DNA of 64,000 nt from Thermophagus sp052400625 (GCA_052400625.1 JBQTGH010000003.1), one strand, 5' to 3'; shown: positions 8,006 to 17,493, counted from the first letter of the stretch. The notes: generated by a model not told the origin, from the letters alone. Translations and numbers: made by a program.

Positions 8006-8623
8006 TTAGGAGGCGGGTTTCAATTGCGGGTTATTAATAAACCTGTCCAGTTTTTTCTTTCCCTGATCGGTACAAATACCCCCAATCTGTAAATAAAAGG
8101 CAGTGCTAAGTTCTATCTTTTCGCTGTCTTCCTCCAAATGCCAGCCACCTGATTGAAAAATATATCCTGCCACCAGCCGAGGAAAATCAACTTTGAATGC
8201 TGAAATAAAATCCCCCTCCTTCTGCCCCTCATCCATGATGTTACCAACCACCTCAATAATAAAGTAGTGGTATAGTTTCCTAATGTTAGCCGCCAATTCG
8301 GGATTAGCTTTGGAAAGTGAAAAGACAAAAACAGGGGTCACGGGTTCTGTATTATCCCGGAAAAGGCTATATAGTTTATACAGTTTAAGGATGCTCCCTT
8401 GGGTTGAACTCAACATCTTCTCCACCTCCATTTTAAATTTATCAAAACCATCGTTCAAAACCATCGTCACCAAGTCATTCTTGGTTTTCACCTGCTGATA
8501 GAGCGTTCGTTTCGAGATGCCCAGTTTGTGTGCAACATCATCCATGGTGATATTTTTTACACCATATTTAAAATACAAATCCCTAATATAATTCAAATCA
8601 AACCCCTTACGTTGCATTTTCAT
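8006..8623 (-). CDS. TetR/AcrR-family transcriptional regulator
   Basis: 205 residues. The helix-turn-helix is at about 25-48 (NITMDDVAHKLGISKRTLYQ), followed by VKTKNDLV, the usual TetR junction. The rest is an all-helical ligand domain. It lies downstream of, and on the same strand as, the RND efflux genes, separated by the PII-like gene. TetR proteins often repress such pumps, so this is the natural candidate; no palindromic operator could be assigned. The start ATG sits exactly at the downstream edge of a 101-bp repeat copy (locus B); an in-frame ATG two codons later is an alternative. Confidence 0.88.
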   Translation of the reverse strand: MKMQRKGFDLNYIRDLYFKYGVKNITMDDVAHKLGISKRTLYQQVKTKNDLVTMVLNDGFDKFKMEVEKMLSSTQGSILKLYKLYSLFRDNTEPVTPVFVFSLSKANPELAANIRKLYHYFIIEVVGNIMDEGQKEGDFISAFKVDFPRLVAGYIFQSGGWHLEEDSEKIELSTAFYLQIGGICTDQGKKKLDRFINNPQLKPAS

Positions 8624-8728
8624 CGGTATAAAGATTATCTAATTTATTGATCTGATGGAACTCACATGACAGAGGTTTATACATTCTCTTTGTTGCCAAT
8701 CACACAGGGTCATGCTCGTTTCATCCGA
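8618..8728 (-). repeat. Dispersed 101-bp repeat, locus B, at the tetR-type gene start
   Basis: On the minus strand: GATGAAACGAGCATGACC, TTGGCAACAAAGAGAATG, TATAAACC, CATGTGAGTTCCATCAG, TTTATACCGATGAAA. The GAAA word recurs after 101 bases, as in locus A. The final GATGAAA holds the ATG at 8623. A minus-strand frame within it reads MYKPLSCEFHQINKLDN and on to YTDENAT, similar to frames in other copies; I do not call it a gene. Confidence 0.88.
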
Positions 8729-8767
8729 AAAATTAAACCCACACACAGGCCCGTCCCCGCTATGCTT

Positions 8768-9061
8768 TTAATAATGATTTGTGACATCCCATACAAAGGC
8801 GCGAACACCAATCGCTTTGTTACGCATATCCAGTTTATGAACGGTTTTGAGCAAGAGATCCACTTTTTCGTCTTCCACCATAGTAATAATGGCCGAATTC
8901 ATCTCGGGCCAGGTATGTGTTCCCCGTCTGGGTTCCCCATCTTTTGATCCACGACCCTGGACCTGTTCCCAAAACGTAAATCCCCGGATCTTTAATTGAT
9001 CCAGCATATATTCAACACGCTCTGTATTGGCTTGGTTAAAAACTATAAACACTGCTTTCAT
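8768..9061 (-). CDS. PII-like signalling protein linked to RND efflux
   Basis: 97 residues, close to the PII fold in length and strand order: MKAVFIVFNQANTERVEYML (strand and helix 1), FWEQVQGRGSKDGEPRRGTH (start of the T-loop), WPEMNSAIITMVEDEKVDLL, then a C-terminal IGVRAFVWDV strand. The classical T-loop tyrosine is absent and the loop is short. Similar small PII-like genes beside RND pumps are known to me from Bacteroidota, but their role is not. It lies 252 bases past the RND pump on the same strand. The true glnK of the window is at 27792. Function in sensing is an inference. Confidence 0.75.
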   Translation of the reverse strand: MKAVFIVFNQANTERVEYMLDQLKIRGFTFWEQVQGRGSKDGEPRRGTHTWPEMNSAIITMVEDEKVDLLLKTVHKLDMRNKAIGVRAFVWDVTNHY

Positions 9062-9313
9062 ATATGGTTAGATATTAGATGTTAGATTATTAGATTTTAG
9101 ACTATTAGATAATAGATTGTTAGATGTTAGATTTTTGTCATTGCCGGGGGTAGGTGTCAGAGGCGGGCGATGGTGTCAACGGGCATCCTGAAACGATACC
9201 CGTTAACGAACCATTTTCCTATCCATAGAGACATTGACAAGGCCTCCGGACAATCAGGAATTACAGTCATATACTATCGGTATTTAATCCAATAGAAAAG
9301 ACTAACCTCTTCC
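9062..9313. other. RND to PII-like spacer: TTAGAT repeats and a hairpin
   Basis: From 9067 to about 9137 TTAGAT recurs at least eight times with 1-3 base spacers. A hairpin at 9178-9204 pairs AACGGGCATC with GATACCCGTT (9 of 10). There is no T-run on either side, so it is more likely an RNA-processing or attenuation element than a plain terminator. Confidence 0.5.
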
Positions 9314-12300
9314 CTATGATTTACCATTTTGAGTCACATCCTCATCGGCAATCTGCAGGAACAGGAATTCTTTTCTCTGTTTTTCGTCCTTGTCGCGTTC
9401 TCCATGTTTCGACATAATGCCATAAAGCAATGGCACAACAATCAGGGTTACCATGGTCGAAATCAGCAAACCGCCGATGACGACGACCCCCATTGGTCGC
9501 CAGGCTTCAGAGCCGGTACCGGTGCTCAATGCCATAGGTAACATTCCCAAAATAGTGGTTAATGCTGTCATTAACACCGGACGCAACCGGGACGCACCCG
9601 AAAGGGCAATGGCCTCGTTCAGTTCATACCCACGGTCGCGCATCAGATTGATATAATCGACCAGCACAATGCCGTTTTTCACCACAATCCCCACCAACAT
9701 GATGACCCCCAATGCGCCAATCATATCGAGTGAAATGCCGGTGACAAACAGAGCCAGCACAACCCCTGAAATGGCAAACGGAACCGACATCATAATAATA
9801 AATGGTTTGGACATGGATTCAAACTGAGAAGCCATCACGATATATACCAGCATGACAATCAGCAATAACAGAAGTCCCATATCGCTGAAGGTTTCCTGCT
9901 GGTCTTCATAATCGCCGGCCAGCCGAATGGTTATTCCTTGAGGGATGTCCACTTTTTCCAAAGCCTTCTCAATGTCAATGGCCAATTCACCCAAAGAAAC
10001 TTTATATGGGGTTATGGAAACAGTCACAATTCTCTGCCGACTTTTTCGTTCGATGGTTGGTGGAGCCCAATATTCTTCCACATCCGCAACTTCGCCGAGT
10101 TTAATATTTCCTTGAGCTGTTGGGATGGACAAGTCTTCTATATCGGAAATTGAATTGCGGTTTTCTTCGAGCAGTCTCACAACTATGGCATATTCATCAC
10201 CATCTTCTTTCAGATAGCCGGCCGTCATTCCCGTCACCCGATTATAAGCCAGAGAGGCGACCGAAGCGGCATCCAAACCATGTCGCGACAGTTTTTCCTT
10301 GTCCACATTAATTTTCAGTTCGGCACGATCTTCATCCCGGCTAATGGAAATATCGCGTGCACCTTTAACGTTTTCTCGAATGGTATGTTGAATGTTTTCG
10401 GCCAAAATATTGGTTTCATCAAAGTTGTGTCCGTAAATCTCCACGTCGACGGTAGAAGGCCCGTTACCGCCCATTCCGGATGCCGTTTGTGCCTGATATT
10501 CGATGATTTCAGGATATTTGGCCATCTCTTGACGGAACACCTCTGCTATTTCAAAAATATCTCGGTCTCTTTCATCTTTGTCCTTCAACACGACAGTCAT
10601 CGAAATGGTATTATTGGTGGTGGAAGAAAAGAGCGCAGATATACTGGCATCATCTCTTGACCCTGCCGAAGTAGAAATGATTCTGATTTCGGGAGCCAAT
10701 TCCATAAAGCGTGCTTCCAGTTTGCGGGCAGTTTTCAGAGTCTCTTCGATGCGAGTTCCACGGTTGAGTTCCACATTAACGGTGAGTCGTCCCTGGTCAC
10801 TCTGCTGCATAAAGTCAGTTCCGATAAAACCCAGAAACATAGGGAGCAGGGTAATAAAGAATACCCCCAGCACCAGGCCTAAAGTAAATTTCTTATGCGT
10901 CAAAGAGTACCGTAAAATTTTGGCATACCAAGCATCCAGGCGGTCAAGCGCCCCAACCACATACTTCTGGTACCAGTTCTTTTTGGGTTCTTCAAAGATC
11001 AAGTGTCCGTTTTCATCCACCTCTACATGACGAGATTTCAACAACTTGGATGTCAACATAGGTGTCAGCGAGATGGCTACAACGGTAGAGGTAACCACCA
11101 CGATGGTAACAATCCACCCCAACTCTTTAAACATGATACCTGCCAATCCCCCCAGCATGGTTAAAGGAACAAATACCGCAGCTATAACCATCGTGGTGGC
11201 AATTACCGACACCCACACCTCGTTGGTGGCGTAGATGGCTGCCTCACGTGGACTAGATCCCCGCTCGATGTGCTTGGTAATATTCTCGAGCACCACAATG
11301 GCATCGTCCACCACCATTCCGATCGCCACGGTTAGTGATGACAAAGAAATAATATTCAAAGAGCTATCAACAAAGGCCAAATAGATAAAGGAGACCACCA
11401 AGGCGATGGGAATTGTCAGTCCGATGATTAGTGTTGCCCGCCATCGACCCAAAAACAACAGAACCACCAATACAACAAATAGTAATGCATACATGATGGA
11501 TTCTTCCAGACTGCGGATAGAGTCCTTAATGTTATCTGAAGAATCGAAAATGATCTTTATATTAACATCGGTAGGCAGCAGATCCCGGATACGTGCCATT
11601 TCCTTATTAACGTTTTCGCAAACCTCAACGGTGTTGGCGCCCGATTGTTTTGTAATGACCACCCGCACACCATCGCGTCCATCTATTTTTTCATCCAGAG
11701 TAAGATCCTTAATGGTATCGCGTACCGTTGCTAAATCGCGCACAAAAATTTGACGTCCGTCATCGGTTGTTGTTACCACAATATCATTTATTTCGGAACT
11801 TTCGATATACTCGCTACGCACTTCCAACTGATATTGCTCTTTATCCATTTTCACCGTTCCGGAAGTTCTATTGAGGTTGTTATTACTGATGGCGTTTCCC
11901 ACGGCTTCGAGCGAAACACTGTAGGCATCGAGTTTTTCCTGATCTATATCTACATAGACATATCTTTCCGGAGATCCTGACAAGGAAATATTACCAATAC
12001 CATCAACCCTGTTAAGTTGTGGCATCACAATATCATTAAGGATTTTATCCAACCCGGCATAACTCTCATTAGCCGTAACTGCATACATCATAATCGGCAT
12101 GGAACTGGTACTGAGTTTAAAAATCAACGGGGTGCCAGCACCATCGGGCAATTCATCTTTAGTCATATCCAGGTAGGATCGCACGTCGTTGACCACCTCT
12201 TCCAGGTCCAGCCCCCATTCAAACTCGAGGGTTACCAACGACATATTATCCTGCGACTTGGATGTCAAACTCTTAAGACCGTCTACCGAATTAAGGTTAT

Positions 12301-12505
12301 TTTCCAGCAAACGAGTAACATTGGTTTCCACCTCACTGGCATTGGCGCCGGGGTAGGAAGTCATCACCGAAATGTATGGCGGGTCAATTTCGGGATACTG
12401 GTCGATAGGCAACAGTTTAAGAGAGAACAAACCTATCACCATAACGGCTACAAAAATCAAGGCAGTTGTAACCGGTTTATTGATGGATGTTTTAAATATA
12501 CTCAT
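9314..12505 (-). CDS. RND multidrug efflux permease (AcrB/MexB type)
   Basis: 1063 residues, full length for the HAE1 hydrophobe/amphiphile RND family. It starts MSIFKTSINKPVTTALIFVA with the first membrane helix. Twelve membrane segments and two large periplasmic loops are apparent. The proton-relay residues are kept: the Asp pair in GMVVDDAIVVLEN near residue 398 and the Lys in IVVKNGIVLVDY in the second half. It pumps drugs, dyes or lipids from the inner membrane or periplasm through TolC. It follows the adaptor gene by 99 bases and forms an adaptor-pump-outer membrane operon on the minus strand. Confidence 0.96.
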   Translation of the reverse strand: MSIFKTSINKPVTTALIFVAVMVIGLFSLKLLPIDQYPEIDPPYISVMTSYPGANASEVETNVTRLLENNLNSVDGLKSLTSKSQDNMSLVTLEFEWGLDLEEVVNDVRSYLDMTKDELPDGAGTPLIFKLSTSSMPIMMYAVTANESYAGLDKILNDIVMPQLNRVDGIGNISLSGSPERYVYVDIDQEKLDAYSVSLEAVGNAISNNNLNRTSGTVKMDKEQYQLEVRSEYIESSEINDIVVTTTDDGRQIFVRDLATVRDTIKDLTLDEKIDGRDGVRVVITKQSGANTVEVCENVNKEMARIRDLLPTDVNIKIIFDSSDNIKDSIRSLEESIMYALLFVVLVVLLFLGRWRATLIIGLTIPIALVVSFIYLAFVDSSLNIISLSSLTVAIGMVVDDAIVVLENITKHIERGSSPREAAIYATNEVWVSVIATTMVIAAVFVPLTMLGGLAGIMFKELGWIVTIVVVTSTVVAISLTPMLTSKLLKSRHVEVDENGHLIFEEPKKNWYQKYVVGALDRLDAWYAKILRYSLTHKKFTLGLVLGVFFITLLPMFLGFIGTDFMQQSDQGRLTVNVELNRGTRIEETLKTARKLEARFMELAPEIRIISTSAGSRDDASISALFSSTTNNTISMTVVLKDKDERDRDIFEIAEVFRQEMAKYPEIIEYQAQTASGMGGNGPSTVDVEIYGHNFDETNILAENIQHTIRENVKGARDISISRDEDRAELKINVDKEKLSRHGLDAASVASLAYNRVTGMTAGYLKEDGDEYAIVVRLLEENRNSISDIEDLSIPTAQGNIKLGEVADVEEYWAPPTIERKSRQRIVTVSITPYKVSLGELAIDIEKALEKVDIPQGITIRLAGDYEDQQETFSDMGLLLLLIVMLVYIVMASQFESMSKPFIIMMSVPFAISGVVLALFVTGISLDMIGALGVIMLVGIVVKNGIVLVDYINLMRDRGYELNEAIALSGASRLRPVLMTALTTILGMLPMALSTGTGSEAWRPMGVVVIGGLLISTMVTLIVVPLLYGIMSKHGERDKDEKQRKEFLFLQIADEDVTQNGKS

Positions 12506-12604
12506 ATCACATTTAAATCATTGAACTGTAAAGATTACTCCGGCCCCATTGAAACAGAGCTACAGGAGGGGGCCCGAGAAATAGAATTGAAAAATCGGAA
12601 GGGA

Positions 12605-13627
12605 TTATTGTACCACCTTAAGTTTAACACCATCAACCAGTTTAGCCTGTCCGACCGTTACCAGTTGGTCGCCCACATTAAGGTCGTCCGAAAACACCTC
12701 AATCAGCTCATTGAAGCGCTGTCCCAGTTTAACATCTACCCTTTTAGCCACACCATTATTATTTACAAAAACATAGCGATTATTTGAACCGATTAACTTC
12801 AGAACGGCCTGATAGGGCACCAACATAGTTTCAACTTCATGCAGTTGGATTGAGGATTTCACATACATCCCGGGACGTAACTTATGATCTGAATTGGGGA
12901 TTCTGATTTTTACCCGAAAGGTATGGGTAGCAGGGTCTACCGTTGGATAAACAATTTCTATCTCGGCGGGGAAAGACAAATCGGGATAGACATCCGAAAT
13001 AACATTCAGTTTCATTCCTTCCCTAACATAAGGGATATATGACTCTGGGATATTAATGTATGCTTTCAGAAGATGGGTTTGTGTCAGCACAAGGATAGGA
13101 CTACCGCTGTACAACTCGCCATCTTCATAATTTTTTGCTGCAATAACCCCGAAAAAAGGGGCTTTTACAAAAGTATTCGTCTCCAGAAACTCCAGATTTT
13201 CCTTGGCCTGATCGTAAACCAATTTGGCCTGGTCATACTCCTGTTTAGATACCGTCCCCGTTTCATTCAACACTTTAATTCTCTCATAATCCTTTTGCGC
13301 ATTGATAAACGAAAGCTTTGCATTATTAAATTGCTGTTGATCCATACGAACCATCATGTCGCCTTTATTGACCTGAGTTCCCACGTCTACAAAAATGTGT
13401 TCGATGGTACCGGTGAAAGAAGGCGCAATATTGACAGTTTCGTATCCCTCAAGGGTGGTAGAGAGTTCAATTTTTCTGGCTACTTTTCGCTTCGAAAGCC
13501 TTGTTACTTTTACAATTTCTATATTTTCAATATCACTTTGGTTTTTTTCATTTTTGGCAGATGTTCCACAACCGGTGGCCCAAAGGACCAAACTACCAAC
13601 AACCATCGTTTTAAAAAAAGAATTCAT
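12605..13627 (-). CDS. RND efflux periplasmic adaptor (membrane fusion protein)
   Basis: 340 residues. Lipoprotein signal ending WATGC (Cys20) anchors it. Then the barrel-sandwich half motif (TTLEGYETVNIAPSFTGTIE, with VDVGTQVNKGDMMVRMD), a helical hairpin near 100-150 (NAKLSFINAQKDYERI), the second lipoyl half (TFVKAPFFGVIAAKN) and the beta-barrel region (LRPGMYVKSSIQL). It links the RND pump to the TolC channel. It sits between tolC and the pump with gaps of about 100 bases. Confidence 0.95.
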   Translation of the reverse strand: MNSFFKTMVVGSLVLWATGCGTSAKNEKNQSDIENIEIVKVTRLSKRKVARKIELSTTLEGYETVNIAPSFTGTIEHIFVDVGTQVNKGDMMVRMDQQQFNNAKLSFINAQKDYERIKVLNETGTVSKQEYDQAKLVYDQAKENLEFLETNTFVKAPFFGVIAAKNYEDGELYSGSPILVLTQTHLLKAYINIPESYIPYVREGMKLNVISDVYPDLSFPAEIEIVYPTVDPATHTFRVKIRIPNSDHKLRPGMYVKSSIQLHEVETMLVPYQAVLKLIGSNNRYVFVNNNGVAKRVDVKLGQRFNELIEVFSDDLNVGDQLVTVGQAKLVDGVKLKVVQ

Positions 13628-13729
13628 ACTTTTTCTGATTTATAGATAACAAATAGGTTTTATTCTTAACAGTAAATTCAAGGTAAAACTCAATCTTCAA
13701 CGGAAATGAGAAAATTAATTGCTCACCAA

Positions 13730-15019
13730 TCAATAATCATCCACATTGAGCAGCTGTTCGAGTTCAATTCGAGCATTCACCACTTCCAGCAACGCTTGCA
13801 CGTAACTACTCTGTGCGGAAATCAGATCGGAACCGGCATTGGTAACATCCAAACTGGAGGCAACCCCTTGTTCATATTTTCTGGACACATTATCAAAGAC
13901 GCGTTGAACAACCTCCAGATTTTTCTTCTGCGTTTCGTAGGTTTCGTAATTGGACTTCAGATTGTAGGACAATTGGCGATGTTGTATGGTAAGCGTTTCG
14001 CGGGTATCGTCAAACAAATTAAGTTGTTGCTCATAAGAAAAGGTGGCTTCCTGAACCGCCTTTTTCCTACTTCCGCTGGAAAAAATAGGAATGTTCAATG
14101 TAACACCAAACATGTTGGGGGGTGTAGAATTCATGGTGGATTCATCACTCATATAATCCTTTTTGGTGTATTGATAAAAGGCAGACAATGATGGTGCATA
14201 GGCCCATTTTTTGAGTGCCACCTCTTTTTTGGCCAATGCCACATTTTGTTGAAGTAACTGATAGTCATAATTGTTGTCGAAATTGAAATCAATCTGGAGC
14301 AGAGACACAGCATTATCCATACTCATAAGCTCATCAATGGTTTGCGATAATTTCAATTCTGTATCTACTGACAATCCCAGTTGCAGCCGCAAAGAGTTAT
14401 AGGCCATTTCCAGCGAACGGCGCGTGGTATTGACACTGGTTTTCATGGATGCTACCTGTACCGAGATTTTATCAGCATCGGTTTGTTCCGACATTCCAAC
14501 GTCAACCGATTTTTGTGTAAAAGCAAAAAGCTTCTGCAGGTTTTCCAGATTTTGTTCCAGAAGAGAAGCAGTCTTTTCCAACACCAAGGCTGAATAGTAG
14601 ATGGTTTTCACCTGATCGGCCACTTCCTGTTCGGTTTGTTCGAGCGTGATTTGAGACATTTTTCGGGAAATATCTTTAAGTTGAACACCCACCACCTGAG
14701 CGCCGCTCAGGGCGACGGAAGCCGTTCCTCCGTAGGTTACAGAATTGGGCATCGAAATCTGGAAGTTGCCTAGATCCATTGAATAGTCAAACATATTATT
14801 GTATTCTATCGAAGCACTGACCTGAGGCAGCATGGTTGCAAGAGATTGCCACCGACTTGCCTCTGCTTTACGAACCTCCAGAGAGGCATTTTTTAAAGTT
14901 CGGTTATGTTCCAGGGCATAGTTTTGGGCTTCCGCAAGCGTCAGGCTAATTGTTTCCTGAGCCTGTGCACTGCCAAAAAGCAGAACTCCCACAGCATAAA
15001 TTATAATCCTCTTTCGCAT
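13730..15019 (-). CDS. TolC-family outer membrane efflux channel
   Basis: 429 residues from the ATG at 15019, chosen because it opens the signal peptide (MRKRIIIYAVGVLLFGSAQA); an ATG four codons upstream is possible. Two OEP repeats are visible, with ISLTLAEAQNYALEHNRTLK at the start of the mature part and long coiled-coil stretches (for example TLEQTEQEVADQVKTIYYSA). It forms the trimeric outer membrane channel for the adaptor and pump encoded next. First gene of the efflux operon, divergent from the LytS/LytTR pair. Confidence 0.94.
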   Translation of the reverse strand: MRKRIIIYAVGVLLFGSAQAQETISLTLAEAQNYALEHNRTLKNASLEVRKAEASRWQSLATMLPQVSASIEYNNMFDYSMDLGNFQISMPNSVTYGGTASVALSGAQVVGVQLKDISRKMSQITLEQTEQEVADQVKTIYYSALVLEKTASLLEQNLENLQKLFAFTQKSVDVGMSEQTDADKISVQVASMKTSVNTTRRSLEMAYNSLRLQLGLSVDTELKLSQTIDELMSMDNAVSLLQIDFNFDNNYDYQLLQQNVALAKKEVALKKWAYAPSLSAFYQYTKKDYMSDESTMNSTPPNMFGVTLNIPIFSSGSRKKAVQEATFSYEQQLNLFDDTRETLTIQHRQLSYNLKSNYETYETQKKNLEVVQRVFDNVSRKYEQGVASSLDVTNAGSDLISAQSSYVQALLEVVNARIELEQLLNVDDY

Positions 15020-15452
15020 ATTAAATAACATTTAGATTTCAAAACTTAATAATCCGGACTCATTGCCAGTGAAGCCATCCATTCATTTGAAGGCTTTATG
15101 GAATTTGAGGCACAAATATCCTCGCAATATTGTTGTGAAGAAAAAAGAATCAAGGAAACGATAAGAGTTTTCAATAATTGGGAATAATGTTCAGGAAAAT
15201 ATTTTCCTTGAAGAAATTGACCGATTATTGAAGAGTATGTCCGATTATTGAAAAATAGATGAAGGCGTTAGGATAATGTGATATTTTTGTCAAGAATTTG
15301 AGGTAAAAAAAGATTTTTTAAGAGTGGTCAAAAATGCTAAGCATAACCTGCCCACAATCACTTGATGGAAATGATGGACGAATTCAAAACATTTCGTCCA
15401 TCTCACCTATTCACCTGTTATCACCTGTTATACAAGAAAAACCAAGCAAAAC
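15020..15452. other. Divergent control region of efflux operon and LytS/LytTR pair
   Basis: 433 bases. It holds the CCGATTATTGAA sites (separate entry) and a possible -7 box TATTTTTG at 15282-15289 for the plus-strand pair. Near 15400 CACCTGTTAT occurs twice within 15 bases. No gene. Confidence 0.5.
15170..15253. promoter_or_regulatory. Candidate LytTR binding sites
   Basis: CCGATTATTGAA occurs at 15221-15232 and again at 15241-15252, 20 bases apart, that is two turns of the helix on the same face. A third near copy lies inverted at 15170-15181 (TTCAATAATTGG). LytTR regulators commonly bind paired direct repeats spaced by about two turns. The last repeat ends 29 bases before a possible -7 box (15282), a good place for an activator. 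The match to this particular regulator is inference. Confidence 0.55.
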
Positions 15453-16478
15453 ATGTTATCAAAACTATCTTCCTGGTACAAATCATTTCCATCCTATGCA
15501 GTATGGGGTATGGTGGCCCTTTTCTACTTTTCCTTTGGAGCCCAGCTAAGTCCTGTCAAAGGCATTCTTTTAGCCGTTTTGCTCACCCCGATGCAGTTTA
15601 CGGTCTATCATATCAACCTAAAAAACCTAATGCCCAAATATTACGATGACCACAAAGGGAGATTCAGACTTTACAATATTCTATTGATATTTTTTTTGGT
15701 TGTTATAGTAGGCACTATTGAAATAGTTTTCTACCAATTCTACCCCACCCTGGCACCGCCTAACAAAAGCCTGATTGCCCCATTTATTTTTCATACCATC
15801 TTTTGTCTGATGGCTTTTTGGGTGAGTATGACCAAATTCCTGGCCGACAAGCAGGAAAAAAATAAAGTGGAAATAGAAACCCTGAAACGAGAAAAAGCAG
15901 AAAGCGAGCTTAAATTTCTAAAGACTCAGATCAACCCTCACTTTCTGTTTAATGCGTTAAACAACATCTATTCCATGGCGTATACAGGTGACGATTCAAC
16001 ACCGGAAAAAATCACCATGCTCTCAGACATGCTTCGATATGTACTTTACGATTGTGAATCGGATATGATTTCCCTTTATAAAGAGGTGGATTACATTAAC
16101 AGCTTTCTGGAATTCCAGCAGTTAAAAACCGAAAAAAGACAAAATATCAATTTTTCCATTGGATCGTACGACGAAAATTATCAAATTGCCCCCATGCTTT
16201 TGGTTACCTTTGTTGAAAATGCCTTTAAACATAGCAAGATCGAAAAAGACAAGGCGGGTTTTGTCGACATCACTCTTACTCAAAATTCGGAAGCGTTTTG
16301 TTTTAGTGTGGAAAACAGCATTCACCCGCAACAAATTCATTCAAAATCAAGAAATACCAAAAGCATCGGAATAGAAAACGTAAAAAACCGACTAAGCTTG
16401 CTTTACCCGCAAAAACATAACCTTAACATTATCGAAACACCCAAAAACTATAAAATAATATTGAAACTATTCAAGTAA
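15453..16478 (+). CDS. LytS/YehU-type sensor histidine kinase
   Basis: 341 residues. Four membrane segments in the first 130 residues (near 15-30, 35-52, 75-95 and 108-128) without a large periplasmic loop. A coiled coil (KQEKNKVEIETLKREKAES) leads to the His_kinase box FLKTQINPHFLFNALNNIY with His163 as the phospho-acceptor, then a short HATPase domain (LLVTFVENAFKHS as N box, SIGIENVKNRL as G box). The stop codon directly abuts the start of the response regulator gene (zero gap), so the two are translated together. Ligand unknown. Confidence 0.92.
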   Translation: MLSKLSSWYKSFPSYAVWGMVALFYFSFGAQLSPVKGILLAVLLTPMQFTVYHINLKNLMPKYYDDHKGRFRLYNILLIFFLVVIVGTIEIVFYQFYPTLAPPNKSLIAPFIFHTIFCLMAFWVSMTKFLADKQEKNKVEIETLKREKAESELKFLKTQINPHFLFNALNNIYSMAYTGDDSTPEKITMLSDMLRYVLYDCESDMISLYKEVDYINSFLEFQQLKTEKRQNINFSIGSYDENYQIAPMLLVTFVENAFKHSKIEKDKAGFVDITLTQNSEAFCFSVENSIHPQQIHSKSRNTKSIGIENVKNRLSLLYPQKHNLNIIETPKNYKIILKLFK

Positions 16479-17249
16479 ATGGCGGAAGAGGGAAAATATA
16501 ACTGTGTGGTTATCGACGATGAGTATCTGGCCCGGAAACTAATGGCCGACTACATTTCCAAGATTCCTCAGTTTCAACTGGTCGAATCCTTTGACACACC
16601 CATGGCAGCGATCAATACCATCTCGCAGGGAAATATTGATGTCATTTTTACCGATATTGAAATGCCGGATATGTCGGGCATGGATTTCATTAAAAACCTT
16701 TCCATACCTGCGGCGCCACTCATTGTTTTTGTAACTGCCTATCCCCAATATGCGGTGCAGGGCTTTGAAGTAAATGCCGTAGAATATCTGCTAAAACCGG
16801 TATCGTTTCCCCGATTTGTAAAGGCTGTCAATAAAATCACCACCATCCTCAATTACCGTCGCAAACTAAGAGTTGCCGAAGCACTTCAAAATTCAACCGC
16901 CATTGAATCGGATGTCAAAACAGAAGAAAAAGACTTTATCATTGTCAAGTCGGATCGAAAGATGGTAAAACTGAAATATAAAGACATTCTGTATATTGAG
17001 GGGGCATTGGAATACGTTATTTTTTACAGCACCACCGGAAAATACATGGGGCTCTTTTCCTTGAAAAATCTTGAGAAAGAACTACCTGCCGATCGGTTTA
17101 TGCGCATTCACAAATCCTACATTGTGGCATTGGACAGAATATCGGAAATAAACGGCAACCTGGTAAAGATTGGTAGCCAATCCGTTCCTGTCAGCAAGAC
17201 CATGAAACCTGTTTTAATGAATTATTTTTCTGGTGAAAATGGGGGATGA
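16479..17249 (+). CDS. LytTR-family response regulator
   Basis: 256 residues. Receiver domain with phospho-acceptor Asp59 (IFTDIEMPDMSGM) and the conserved Lys in YLLKPVSFPRF. The LytTR DNA-binding domain starts near 150 (DFIIVKSDRKMVKLKYKDIL, YIEGALEYVIFYS) and ends with FMRIHKSYIVALDRI and VPVSK. Partner of the kinase just upstream. Likely targets are its own promoter and perhaps the divergent efflux operon, by the paired repeats at 15221-15252. Confidence 0.94.
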   Translation: MAEEGKYNCVVIDDEYLARKLMADYISKIPQFQLVESFDTPMAAINTISQGNIDVIFTDIEMPDMSGMDFIKNLSIPAAPLIVFVTAYPQYAVQGFEVNAVEYLLKPVSFPRFVKAVNKITTILNYRRKLRVAEALQNSTAIESDVKTEEKDFIIVKSDRKMVKLKYKDILYIEGALEYVIFYSTTGKYMGLFSLKNLEKELPADRFMRIHKSYIVALDRISEINGNLVKIGSQSVPVSKTMKPVLMNYFSGENGG

Positions 17250-17441
17250 TATAATTTAAGTGATAGATCAAAGAGGTTGATGTACCGAATTTGGAAGGAA
17301 GATGTGCAAGGTATAATGGTATGATGGTGGAATGAAAAGTACCTTATTATACATTCAGCAATAGAATATGCTCATTATACGAGTAATGTAATAGGTTTAC
17401 AACTAACAACTTTTTACTATTCACCTAGGCTATTCACTAAA

Positions 17442-17472
17442 TTGGCGGTCAGATCAAACTACATTATATTTG
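17442..17472 (+). promoter_or_regulatory. Promoter of the carboxynorspermidine decarboxylase gene
   Basis: TATATTTG at 17465-17472 is a perfect TAnnTTTG box, with TTGG at 17442-17445 as the -33 box (19-base spacer). Transcription would start near 17479, which excludes the TTG at 17470 as start codon and supports the ATG at 17494. Confidence 0.7.
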
Positions 17473-17493
17473 TCTCCGCAAAAAATAAAAGTG

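Noticed and set aside
8618..8740. Short frame MYKPLSCEFHQINKLDN... in repeat locus B and similar frames in other copies
   Set aside because: Changes between copies do not favour third codon positions, and several copies have stops or one-base shifts (period 102). It fits a DNA or RNA element better than a peptide.
17470..17493. TTG start 8 codons upstream for the carboxynorspermidine decarboxylase
   Set aside because: The TTG lies inside the -7 box TATATTTG, so it cannot be transcribed from that promoter. The ATG at 17494 fits better.
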